Below are positions 1 through 5,631 of a DNA stretch of 5,945 bases, piece by piece. The stretch is taken from contig DHIZ01000221.1 in assembly GCA_002404055.1 (NCBI GenBank), forward strand, positions 1 to 5,945. Direction: 5' to 3'. The notes beneath the pieces are model-generated. The model was not told the DNA's origin. It did not search any database and was given only the letters and a program-made list of their open reading frames with translations. The translations under genes were made by a program, and so were the position numbers. Position 1 is the first letter of the stretch; the number at the start of each line of letters is the position of its first letter. This stretch comes from Chloroflexi bacterium UBA4733. GTDB lineage: Bacteria > Chloroflexota > UBA4733.

Positions 1-8
1 CCCTTAGC

Positions 9-67
9 GACCGGGGGTGTCGCTGCGCTCAACCCCCGGCTAATGGCTGCGACCCCTCCGGGGTCGG
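9..67 (-). repeat. Left REP doublet (two hairpins)
   Basis: The first hairpin has a perfect 8-bp stem, 11-18 (CCGGGGGT) with 32-39 (ACCCCCGG), and a 13-nt loop. The second has a perfect 7-bp stem, 50-56 (CGACCCC) with 60-66 (GGGGTCG), and a TCC loop. The linker 40-49 carries, on the minus strand, TTAG directly 5' of the large hairpin. The block is the inverted partner of 538-596. It lies immediately upstream of the transposase ribosome binding site, so it could also affect expression of that gene. Confidence 0.85.
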
Positions 68-89
68 GGTCGTTAGGAGAAATACCAAC

Positions 90-536
90 ATGGCCTCCAC
101 CTATCTCAGCCTGCATTACCATCTAGTGTTCGGGACAAAATACCGCGAACCCGCCATTGCCGCGGAATGGCGTTCGCGCCTGCACGAATATCTGGGCGGT
201 ACGATTTCCGGTCTTGGTGGGTTCCCGCAAGGGGTGGGTGGCGTTGCCGATCATGTCCATCTTCTCGTCGGTTTGAAGGCCACCCACTGCCTAGCCGATG
301 TATTGCGTGAACTGAAAAAGGCATCTTCGGCTTGGGTCCACAAGCAAATCGGCCTGGCGTCTTTTGCCTGGCAAGAGGGATACGCGGCCTTCACGGTAAG
401 TGCCACCGCAAGGGAATCGGTCCAGAAGTACATCGCCAATCAAGAGGAACATCACCGCGCGAGATCATTCCGGGAGGAACTGATCGAAATGCTGGAAAGG
501 GCCGGAATCCAATACGATGAACAATTCCTCGATTGA
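90..536 (+). CDS. tnpA: IS200/IS605-type Y1 transposase (REP-associated tyrosine transposase)
   Basis: The 148-residue protein is a single-domain HUH endonuclease that would cut and rejoin single-stranded DNA through a 5'-phosphotyrosine. The HUH pair is His55-Val-His57 in the segment DHVHLLV, and the catalytic tyrosine is Tyr114 in VQKYIANQEEHH. The WQEGYAAF segment (94-101) and the N-terminal LHYHLVFGTKYR are typical of the family. Length is normal, so the gene looks intact. An AGGAG at 75-79 lies ten bases before the ATG and supports this start. Third-position GC is lower than in the ATPase and RMD1 genes, as expected of a mobile gene. Flanking REP doublets point to the RAYT branch rather than a classical IS200, but the assignment within Y1 transposases is an inference. 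Confidence 0.93.
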   Translation: MASTYLSLHYHLVFGTKYREPAIAAEWRSRLHEYLGGTISGLGGFPQGVGGVADHVHLLVGLKATHCLADVLRELKKASSAWVHKQIGLASFAWQEGYAAFTVSATARESVQKYIANQEEHHRARSFREELIEMLERAGIQYDEQFLD

Positions 537-537
537 A

Positions 538-596
538 CCGACCCTGGAGGGGTCGCAGCTATTAGCTGGTGGTTGAGCGCCGCGATACCACCGGCC
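538..596 (+). repeat. Right REP doublet (two hairpins, inverted copy of the left one)
   Basis: The small hairpin pairs 539-544 (CGACCC) with 550-555 (GGGTCG), and T545/G549 can add a wobble pair. The large hairpin pairs 566-573 (CTGGTGGT) with 587-594 (ACCACCGG) over a 13-nt loop. TTAG at 562-565 stands directly 5' of the large hairpin. Compared with the left copy, one stem pair has changed from G-C to T-A on both strands (570/590) and another from C-G to T-G (567/593). The fold is therefore kept while the sequence drifts. The block begins one base after the transposase stop codon. Confidence 0.85.
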
Positions 597-879
597 GGTG
601 CTGTCGTCGGCGGAGCGGGCCGAGCACGAGGAGGTGCGCGGCATGTTGGTCGAGGCGATGGACTTCCTGCGCAACCTCCTGGCCACGGGGCCGAAGCCGA
701 GGTACATGTGCTACCTGACCGGGCAGACAGCCGGCTATTCGCGGCGAACGCTGGAGCGGGTGGTGCAACTGCTCGGCATGGTAACGGATTTCGGCGGCCA
801 GAATGCAGTGGGCGAAGCGACTTACGACCTGCCGACAGCGGGCGGCGCGGAGCTTGGCGGGTTGGCGGGCGAACCGTAA
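577..879 (+). pseudogene. C-terminal remnant of a primase/AAA-type replication protein
   Basis: The frame opens at 577 inside the right REP doublet and ends with TAA at 877-879; the first possible start is a GTG at 598. The peptide contains an acidic helix (AEHEEVRGMLVEAMDFLRNLLATGPKP) followed by a helix-turn-helix-like stretch (AGYSRRTLERVVQLLGMV) and a DLP ending. This resembles the winged-helix tail seen at the end of many phage- or plasmid-type primase/AAA helicase proteins, where FL..LL..GP.P and GYS.RTLERA..LLGV are recurrent. No N-terminal catalytic part is present in this window. The transposase unit abuts the fragment, so insertion or deletion at the element probably removed or displaced it. 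The segment between GPKP and AGYS looks diverged, which fits decay. It could also be a short free-standing DNA-binding ORF from the GTG. The family call rests on pattern recall. Confidence 0.5.
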
Positions 880-941
880 ATACCTGACAGGACAAGGACA
901 TTTACCCGCCAACCGCCCCGCCAGCGCGCGGGGTTGGCGGG
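854..941. repeat. TTGGCGGG octamer cluster
   Basis: The octamer TTGGCGGG occurs in direct tandem at 854-861 and 862-869, in inverse orientation at 905-912, and again in direct orientation at 934-941. The tandem pair encodes the final GGLAG of the upstream fragment. The inverse and last copies form part of the hairpin at 901-945. Four copies in 88 bases is far above chance, even in GC-rich DNA. Confidence 0.7.
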
Positions 942-945
942 TAAA
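901..945. terminator. Long hairpin between convergent genes, possible bidirectional terminator
   Basis: Positions 901-913 (TTTACCCGCCAAC) are exactly complementary to 933-945, and C914-G932 adds a fourteenth pair. An alternative inner stem pairs 916-921 (CCCCGC) with 928-933. The hairpin lies 21 bases after the stop of the plus-strand fragment and 21 bases beyond the stop of the minus-strand ATPase, the position expected of a shared terminator. A run of only three T or A bases is at either foot, so it is not a strong canonical intrinsic terminator. Because it is built from the TTGGCGGG octamer, it may equally be a repeat-derived element. Confidence 0.5.
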
Positions 946-966
946 CGGCGGCGGCTTCACGCCCCG

Positions 967-2853
967 CTAATAATCCGTGAGGGAACGTGGTGGTATAGCC
1001 ATGCGAAGGGCGTTGAACACGGCGGCGACGTCGATCACCTCCTGAAAGACGGCCCCGGCCACCGGAGGGAGATAACCCGCCGCCGCGACGCTCATCCCGA
1101 TCAGGCTCAGCACCATTCCGCCCACCGCGCTCTGTAGCGCGATCGCGCGTAGGCGGCCGCTGATGTGCAGGCATTCGTCCACCCTTTCCAGCGAACTCTC
1201 CAGGATCACTGCCCCGGCCGCTTCCGAAGTTACGTCGCTGTTCTGACCAAAAGCGATACCAACAGTGGCGGCAGTCAGCGCGGGCGCGTCGTTGATCCCG
1301 TCCCCGAGGAAGACCGTGTTTGCCTGCCGCGTTTCCGCGCGCACGATCTCCAGTTTCTGTTCAGGGGTCTGGCCCGCGCGCACTTCCGCGATCCCGACCT
1401 GTTCCGCCAGGTAGCGAACTTCCGACTCCCGATCTCCGGAGACCAACAGTACCCGGTCGAACCGATGCCTGGGGCGCAAATGGTGAATGAACGACGCGCT
1501 GTCGGCGCGTGGCTCGTCGCGGAACCGCAGCGTGGCCGCGTAACGACCGTCAATGAGGACGATACATTCCAGTCCACCGGATGTGGTGGGCAACTCCGCC
1601 GCCAACTCGGGAATACGGGCGACTGCTTTCTTCCGGCTAGTGACCTCCACGGACCGCCCCGATACCGAACCGACCAGCCCCTGCCCGGGCGGCTCGCTTA
1701 CGGCGCCGGCCTCCGGCAGCGTAGCGCCTGCCTTGCGGGCGGCGTCCAGGATGGCGCCAGACAGTGGGTGCTTCGAGTATCGCTCCAGGGCGGCGACCAG
1801 CGTCAATACTTTCCCCTCGTCCCAGCGCTGTCCCGGGATCAGTTCCGTCAGGCGTGGCTGCCCGTAGGTCAGCGTGCCTGTCTTGTCAAAAATGGCCGTG
1901 CGACATGTGTCGATCTTCTCCAGCACGGCGGGGTCGCGAATGATAATCCCCCGCCGAGCCGCGAGGGACACAGCGCCGATGATGGCAACGGGGATGGCGA
2001 TCAAGAGCGGGCACGGTGTTGCGACCACCAGCACGGCAAGAAACCGCGTCGGGTCATGGCTTACTGCCCAGGCGATCAGCGCGACAGTTACGGCGACGGG
2101 CGTGTAGATGGCGCCGAGCTGGTCTCCCAGCCGCCGCAGACGCGGGCGTCCTTGTTCCGAGGCTCGCATCACCTGCATGATCTTGGCGTACCGGGAGTCC
2201 ACCGCCAGCCGATCGGCCCGGATGGTCAAGGCCGAATCGCCGTTGACGGCGCCCGAAAGAACGGCCGACCCAGGCGCCTTGGACATTTGGTACGGCTCGC
2301 CGGTGAGATAAGACTCGTCCATCACGCCGTGCCCCTCGACTACTGTAGCGTCCACCGGGCAGACCTCGTGAGGAAACACCACAAGAGTGTCGCCGACCGC
2401 CACCGCGTCGAGCGCGACATCGGCCACCTGCCCGTCCTGCTTACGGTGCGCAGCCGAGGGCATGCGTTTGGCCAGAGCGGCCAGGACGGACGAGGCGCTG
2501 CGGACGGCGTAGGCCTCCAGCGCCTCGCCGCCGGAGAGCATGAGAACGACGAGCGTCCCCGCCAGGTACTCGCCAAGCAGGATTGACGTGACGATCGAGA
2601 TGCCGGCCAGCAAGTCGGAGCCGAACTCGCGCCGCAAGAGCTTGAATAAAAGGCCGATGACGAGCGGCCCGCCGCCGAAGGCCAGGGCGAGCACGAGCGG
2701 GACGTCGAACCAGGGCAGGCCGAAGGCAGTGCCGGCGATGCCCACCGCGTAGCGCATCACAAGGTGGCAGACGACGGCCGTGATCGCCAGGCCGGCGATG
2801 ACGACCTGTCTACGGCTCGCGGCCGGCGCATCGCCTTTCGTGCTTCGCTTCAT
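967..2853 (-). CDS. P1B-type heavy-metal translocating ATPase, TPC subclass, no N-terminal metal-binding domain
   Basis: The 628-residue protein is a full P-type ATPase catalytic core that would export a transition metal at the expense of ATP. Motifs in order: actuator TGEP (184-187); transmembrane metal-site motif TPCP (279-282, Cys281); phosphorylation motif DKTGT with Asp323; the P1B signature HP (362-363) in SKHPLSG; a glycine-rich nucleotide-site loop GQGLVG (390-395); VSGD (471-474); and the hinge GDGINDAP (517-524). About eight membrane segments are visible: around 18-38, 49-72, 80-94, 95-113, 248-264, 271-298, 570-592 and 597-619. There is no HMA or CxxC domain before the first helix. 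TPC in place of CPC, and FQEVID where copper and zinc pumps have HE, leave the metal unclear; TPC pumps have been linked to nickel or iron. A GAGGAA precedes the ATG by three bases. The gene diverges from the cysteine-rich gene. Confidence 0.95.
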   Translation of the reverse strand: MKRSTKGDAPAASRRQVVIAGLAITAVVCHLVMRYAVGIAGTAFGLPWFDVPLVLALAFGGGPLVIGLLFKLLRREFGSDLLAGISIVTSILLGEYLAGTLVVLMLSGGEALEAYAVRSASSVLAALAKRMPSAAHRKQDGQVADVALDAVAVGDTLVVFPHEVCPVDATVVEGHGVMDESYLTGEPYQMSKAPGSAVLSGAVNGDSALTIRADRLAVDSRYAKIMQVMRASEQGRPRLRRLGDQLGAIYTPVAVTVALIAWAVSHDPTRFLAVLVVATPCPLLIAIPVAIIGAVSLAARRGIIIRDPAVLEKIDTCRTAIFDKTGTLTYGQPRLTELIPGQRWDEGKVLTLVAALERYSKHPLSGAILDAARKAGATLPEAGAVSEPPGQGLVGSVSGRSVEVTSRKKAVARIPELAAELPTTSGGLECIVLIDGRYAATLRFRDEPRADSASFIHHLRPRHRFDRVLLVSGDRESEVRYLAEQVGIAEVRAGQTPEQKLEIVRAETRQANTVFLGDGINDAPALTAATVGIAFGQNSDVTSEAAGAVILESSLERVDECLHISGRLRAIALQSAVGGMVLSLIGMSVAAAGYLPPVAGAVFQEVIDVAAVFNALRMAIPPRSLTDY

Positions 2854-2856
2854 ACG

Positions 2857-2862
2857 TTCCTC
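2857..2862 (-). promoter_or_regulatory. Ribosome binding site of the P1B ATPase
   Basis: On the minus strand GAGGAA stands three bases before the ATG at 2851-2853. The spacing is short but workable. The next in-frame candidate downstream would cut into the first membrane helix, so this start is preferred. Confidence 0.5.
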
Positions 2863-3051
2863 GGGGGAGAATGGCCAGCGCGATGACGTTCACGCCTCAG
2901 CAGAGGGCAAAGGGTGTGCCGGGAACGGGAGCGCCGGTCGGGCGCCCGGCCGGCGTCGCCTCCTCGCCCTTGGAAATAACGACAAGCGCTCGGGACGTTG
3001 ATGACTATCGGCCGCCGCACGGGGTCGGGCCTCGGCGAACCGTCAAAGTGA

Positions 3052-3104
3052 GTGCTGTGCGGTTACGGCCTGGCGACGTGCGGCGCCAGCACACCCTTAA
3101 CCGC
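3052..3104 (+). other. Nested inverted repeats, possible leader structure
   Basis: An outer 7-bp stem, 3059-3065 (GCGGTTA) with 3098-3104 (TAACCGC), encloses a 6-bp stem, 3070-3075 (CTGGCG) with 3084-3089 (CGCCAG). A competing pairing joins 3052-3057 (GTGCTG) with 3087-3092 (CAGCAC). Mutually exclusive stems in the leader of a gene are what a switch would look like, but in GC-rich DNA such short stems also arise by chance. No known riboswitch class is recognised. Confidence 0.25.
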
Positions 3105-3291
3105 CGCGTGCGCCGACTCCGCTGACGACCCCAACAAGAGAAGCGAATTCCGCCTCAGACCGCGAAAGGCAACGCCCGATCAGCTTGAGGCTTACGTCGC
3201 GTCGCGTCCGAACCGGCGGCGTGAAGCCGACCCCGGCACGGCCATTGCTAACCACAGGGTCGTCCCCTTCACCTTCGCGACCATCGTAAAC

Positions 3292-3322
3292 CGGCCGGCG
3301 AAACGGCCGACCAAGCAAGGAG
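3292..3322 (+). promoter_or_regulatory. Hairpin and ribosome binding site before the cysteine-rich gene
   Basis: A 6-bp stem, 3292-3297 with 3304-3309 (both CGGCCG), closes on a GCGAAA loop and ends eight bases before AAGGAG at 3317-3322. The AAGGAG is seven bases from the ATG at 3330, an ideal distance that fixes this start. Because CGGCCG is itself a palindrome, the hairpin could be incidental. Confidence 0.6.
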
Positions 3323-3329
3323 CCGAACC

Positions 3330-3668
3330 ATGCCAAATGAAGCCGGGCTGGAAGAGTATCTCTCGGAGATCCGGAAAGAGGCCTGTTCGCGCTGCGTGGA
3401 GCGGCCTCCTGGCGGGCCGCCCTGCGGGCCGCTGGGCAAATGGTGCGGCGTGGAACACAACCTGCCCGAGTTGATCGACGCGGTCCACGACGCCCATGGC
3501 CGCTGGATGGGGCCGTACTGCGATAGCACGGAGCGGCACGTCTGCGAACACTGCCCCATCCGGGACAGCAGCGCCTGCCCCTGCCCGATGGACCAGCTGT
3601 TGGTCCTCGTGGTGGAGGCGGTCGAGGCCGTGGATGCGCGGCGGGCGCGGCGCGCGGAAGCCCTGTAG
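3330..3668 (+). CDS. Nine-cysteine small protein, probable metal or zinc-ribbon type
   Basis: I do not recognise a named family. The 112-residue product has cysteines at 19, 22, 32, 39, 64, 72, 75, 83 and 85. They form two four-cysteine groups: CSRC plus Cys32 and Cys39, then CEHC plus the CPC of SACPCP. This suggests two bound zinc ions or iron-sulfur clusters. His43, His53, His56 and His70 lie nearby. A hydrophobic-acidic helix (LLVLVVEAVEAVDARR, 90-105) follows. There is no signal peptide or membrane segment, so the protein is probably cytoplasmic. A strong AAGGAG supports the start. The gene diverges from a P1B metal ATPase, which hints at metal handling, but that is inference. The frame continues in coding style past the TAG at 3666-3668, so this may be only the N-terminal third of a longer protein. 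Confidence 0.75.
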   Translation: MPNEAGLEEYLSEIRKEACSRCVERPPGGPPCGPLGKWCGVEHNLPELIDAVHDAHGRWMGPYCDSTERHVCEHCPIRDSSACPCPMDQLLVLVVEAVEAVDARRARRAEAL

Positions 3669-4205
3669 CTGGCGGCGGCGCTGCCCGGCCGGGAGAGGGC
3701 CGATGTCCAGGGGATCATCCGGGCCTTCGAGGAGGCGGCCGGGACCTGGACCGGCTGCGACTGGCCGACGCGGTTCGGCAAGGCGGGATTAGACCTCGAC
3801 GGCTGGAGCGCGGCAGAGGCGCGGACGGCCACCGAGGAACGCCGGGGTACGGCGGAGGAAACCGATTGGCGGGCCGCCGCGCGGTGGCTTGAGCGGGTAG
3901 AGCAGTTCGCGCGGCGGGCGGAGGAGGAGGCGATCCAGGCGGTGCGGGACGCGACGGCCGGCGGCTGGCGCAATGCCCTCAAACACGCCCAGTGGGCGCG
4001 GGCCTGCGAGTTCCTGACCGCCAGGACGGTGTGGCGCGGGACGCCAACCACCTGGCAGCCGCTGCTGCGGGCGGTGTCCGCTGCCATGCCTGACCACCCG
4101 GCGCCGGAAGCAGCGGCGGGACGGGACGATTTGCAGGCCGGCCTTCCGGCTGCCGCGCTGGGCCGAGTCCAGGCAAGCGGTGCCAGAGGGAAAGCGTGTG
4201 TGTAA
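3669..4205 (+). pseudogene. Orphaned C-terminal part of the cysteine-rich gene, cut off by an in-frame TAG
   Basis: Directly after the TAG at 3666-3668 the same frame stays open for 178 codons to the TAA at 4203-4205. It begins LAAALPGRERADVQGIIRAF and includes an aromatic segment GTWTGCDWPTRFG, then long charged helices (DWRAAARWLERVEQFARRAEEE) and a TTWQPLLRAV tail. Third positions are almost all G or C, as in a translated gene. No ATG, GTG or TTG occurs in this frame before a GTG at 3942. That GTG would start in the middle of a helix and give only 87 residues. The simplest reading is one gene of about 290 residues in which a sense codon became TAG (one change from GAG, CAG, AAG, TCG, TTG or TGG, among others). 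Alternatives are a sequencing error, stop readthrough, or a CTG start. I do not recognise a domain family for this half. Confidence 0.6.
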
Positions 4206-4500
4206 CTTCGACCCGTTGAGCGCGTCCTTTGGGGCTAATAATGCCCGCCAGGCCTCCGGGTGCCAAGCCAGGAGAATTGCAAAGTCCGTTTGGCACGCCA
4301 TAAGTCGTTTCGTGATCGTGGGGCGCCGACCACCGTTTCAGGAGTTACGGCGAGGCCGGAAGGCTTTGCAACTCTCCTGGGCTGACGGGCGGGCGACACG
4401 CGGAGGAACAGTTTCACCTGCCCGCGCGCGTCTCAGTCGGTTTAAGCAGCGGGTCGAGGGGGGCTAGACCCTGTGGGCCGGCCGCCCCTACATTGACAGC
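4206..4500. other. Intergenic spacer before the RMD1-like gene
   Basis: These 295 bases hold no convincing gene; frames that cross them in either direction lack motifs and overlap real genes. The notable content is a long imperfect inverted repeat (4270-4284 with 4364-4378) and a 7-bp hairpin stem (4260-4266 GTGCCAA with 4290-4296 TTGGCAC). The promoter of the RMD1-like gene should lie here, but no clear -35/-10 pair with good spacing was found. Confidence 0.5.
4270..4378. repeat. Imperfect inverted repeat, 15-bp arms, 79-bp spacer
   Basis: Positions 4270-4284 (AGGAGAATTGCAAAG) match the reverse complement of 4364-4378 at 14 of 15 bases. With a one-base gap the match continues outward through AGCC (4266-4269 with 4380-4383). 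The arms carry ATTGCAAA-type AT-rich cores in an otherwise GC-rich region. This could be the ends of a small non-autonomous element or the base of a structured RNA. No target-site duplication is obvious. Confidence 0.5.
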
Positions 4501-5631
4501 ATGGCCAATCCCAACGCGCTTATCGGCGATGCCAACCTTCAAGGTTGGCTCTATCTCCTCGTCGCCTTTGATTGGGGCGATGAGGTGAATCTTGAGCAGG
4601 CCGGCCGTCTGGCGCCCGGCGCTCTCCTTGACCTGCCGCCCCGGCCACGTACGCCAACCTCCATCGCCTACAAGCGGCGACCCTTGCACTTCAACCTTGG
4701 CGCCCAGTGTTGCGAGTTACCATGCGTCGAACCGTTGCCCACGCAGTCGGCCGAGGCCACGGTGTTCGACTTCGGCGGCGTCAGCGTGGCCTTTAAGACG
4801 CGGCTGCAAATGTCCCGCGAAAGTTTGTCTTCGCTGGCCGGCAGGCTTGCCGACATGGAAGTCCGGCGGGCACTGGTCCAGGCCGCGAGGCAAGCCGTGA
4901 CGCCGCTGCACGACAAGTTGCGACCGGCCATCGGCAAGGCGGAATGGAACCCCGACCTCTGGGAAGAGTATTTCGTGTTCCATCTGCCGCCGGGGGCGCC
5001 CTTGTTACCAGAACCGTTGCTGTCCGAGGACGCCCGCTGGCTGGCCGGACTGCTCCGCCTCGAAGACCAGGTCCTCAGCGATCAGGAGACGGCGGAGGCC
5101 GTCCGTCTGACCCTGCGCTACGGCGCCAAGGACCTATTTGTCCCCGACTGGGCGGCGTGCGTCTTGCTGGACGATGAGGCGGAGTGTTCGGAAACGCTGC
5201 GCGTCATCGAGCTGGCCAACTTGCAATTGCTCGAATACCGGCACATCGACGACCGCTTAGACGCGAACCTGGCCCAGGCGTCGCTGTTGATTGGCCGGGC
5301 CGCGCACTCACGCCTGCCCTTCTGGAAGGGGCAGGAGGCGCCGCTCCGCGTCCTCGGCGAACTAAAAGTCGAGGCCACCGGCCTGTTCGAGCGCACCGGC
5401 AACGTCCTGAAACTGGTCGGCGACCCTTACCTTGCCCGCGTGTACCGCCTCCTCGCAACCAGGTTCCATTTACGCGAGTGGGAACGCACCATCCAACACA
5501 AACTGGAGGTCATCGAGGGGGTATACCAAGTCGTCTCAGACCAGACCGTCGCGTTCCGCACTGAGTTCATGGAAGTGATCGTCATTGTCCTTATTGTCGT
5601 CGAGATCCTGCTCGGGCTGTACCATCATTGA
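4501..5631 (+). CDS. RMD1/Sif2-like (DUF155) protein with C-terminal membrane anchor
   Basis: The 376-residue protein matches the DUF155 pattern. It has a beta-rich N-terminal region with VFDFGGVSVAF (88-98), a central DWAACVLLDDEAE (216-228), the hallmark helix ANLQLLEYRHIDDRLD (239-254), and a C-terminal LARVYRLLATRFHLREWERTI (311-331) leading to a single membrane helix at about 356-373 (FMEVIVIVLIVVEILLG). The eukaryotic relatives are mitochondrial or membrane proteins such as RMND1; the bacterial role is unknown. An extra N-terminal segment (about 1-87) with LYLLVAFDWGDEV looks conserved-like and supports the ATG at 4501, although there is no clear Shine-Dalgarno before it. Cysteines 70, 71 and 75 (QCCELPC) form a possible metal-ligand group. 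The gene is downstream of the cysteine-rich gene on the same strand but 295 bases away, so it probably has its own promoter. Confidence 0.85.
   Translation: MANPNALIGDANLQGWLYLLVAFDWGDEVNLEQAGRLAPGALLDLPPRPRTPTSIAYKRRPLHFNLGAQCCELPCVEPLPTQSAEATVFDFGGVSVAFKTRLQMSRESLSSLAGRLADMEVRRALVQAARQAVTPLHDKLRPAIGKAEWNPDLWEEYFVFHLPPGAPLLPEPLLSEDARWLAGLLRLEDQVLSDQETAEAVRLTLRYGAKDLFVPDWAACVLLDDEAECSETLRVIELANLQLLEYRHIDDRLDANLAQASLLIGRAAHSRLPFWKGQEAPLRVLGELKVEATGLFERTGNVLKLVGDPYLARVYRLLATRFHLREWERTIQHKLEVIEGVYQVVSDQTVAFRTEFMEVIVIVLIVVEILLGLYHH

Larger units (their letters stand above)
9..596 (+). mobile_element. RAYT/IS200-like unit: Y1 transposase between inverted REP doublets
   Basis: A single transposase gene sits between two 59-bp inverted copies of a double-hairpin sequence (9-67 and 538-596, 51 of 59 identical when one is reverse-complemented). 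IS200/IS605 elements and REP-associated transposases have no classical terminal inverted repeats. They use subterminal hairpins read by the transposase, each preceded by a guide tetranucleotide. Here TTAG lies directly 5' of the larger hairpin on each side (minus strand at 40-43, plus strand at 562-565). There is no accessory TnpB. The exact outer boundaries are uncertain: a further TTAG at 4-7 and a partly complementary stretch at 68-77 mean the left side could begin slightly earlier. Whether the unit moves as a whole or is a resident RAYT that spreads its palindromes cannot be told from one copy. Confidence 0.8.
2854..3329. other. Divergent intergenic region, no convincing gene
   Basis: These 476 bases separate the minus-strand ATPase from the plus-strand cysteine-rich gene and should hold both promoters. 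Open frames exist here (for example 2871-3125 and 3052-3474 on plus) but encode arginine- and proline-rich peptides without recognisable motifs. One of them runs into a real gene in a different frame. I could not identify a clear -35/-10 pair or a known metal-regulator operator. The visible structure consists of nested inverted repeats at 3052-3104, a 6-bp pair at 3228-3233/3257-3262 and a hairpin at 3292-3309. Confidence 0.5.

Noticed and set aside
901..945. Hairpin as an integron attC site
   Set aside because: The arms are a simple octamer-based perfect stem without the RYYYAAC/GTTRRRY core sites or the unpaired bulges of attC, and there is no integrase nearby.
1165..2586. 473-residue plus-strand open frame opposite the ATPase
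   Set aside because: It is the antisense shadow of a gene whose P-type ATPase motifs are all present on the minus strand; its own sequence has no recognisable domain.
2871..3474. Plus-strand frames 2871-3125 and 3052-3474 in the divergent region
   Set aside because: They are Arg- and Pro-rich without motifs, and the second overlaps the real gene at 3330 out of frame.
3666..3668. TAG read as pyrrolysine or another recoded amino acid
   Set aside because: Nothing in the window (no PYLIS-like structure, tRNA or synthetase) supports recoding, and other genes here use all three stops normally, including TAG for the ATPase.
3269..4087. 272-residue minus-strand open frame
   Set aside because: It is dominated by Ser, Ala and Arg, typical of the complement of a GC-rich gene, and covers the cysteine-rich gene, which has a strong ribosome binding site and structured cysteine motifs. 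Its length comes from the G/C-biased third positions of the plus frame, which itself supports coding on both sides of the TAG.
4291..4305. TGGCACG resembling the -24 part of a sigma-54 promoter
   Set aside because: The -12 element is missing: the bases at the right distance read AAGT instead of TTGC. The heptamer is also part of a hairpin arm.
4493..4498. Perfect TTGACA -35 hexamer
   Set aside because: It lies three bases before the ATG at 4501, so a promoter here would start transcription inside the gene, and no -10 box occurs 16-18 bases on.
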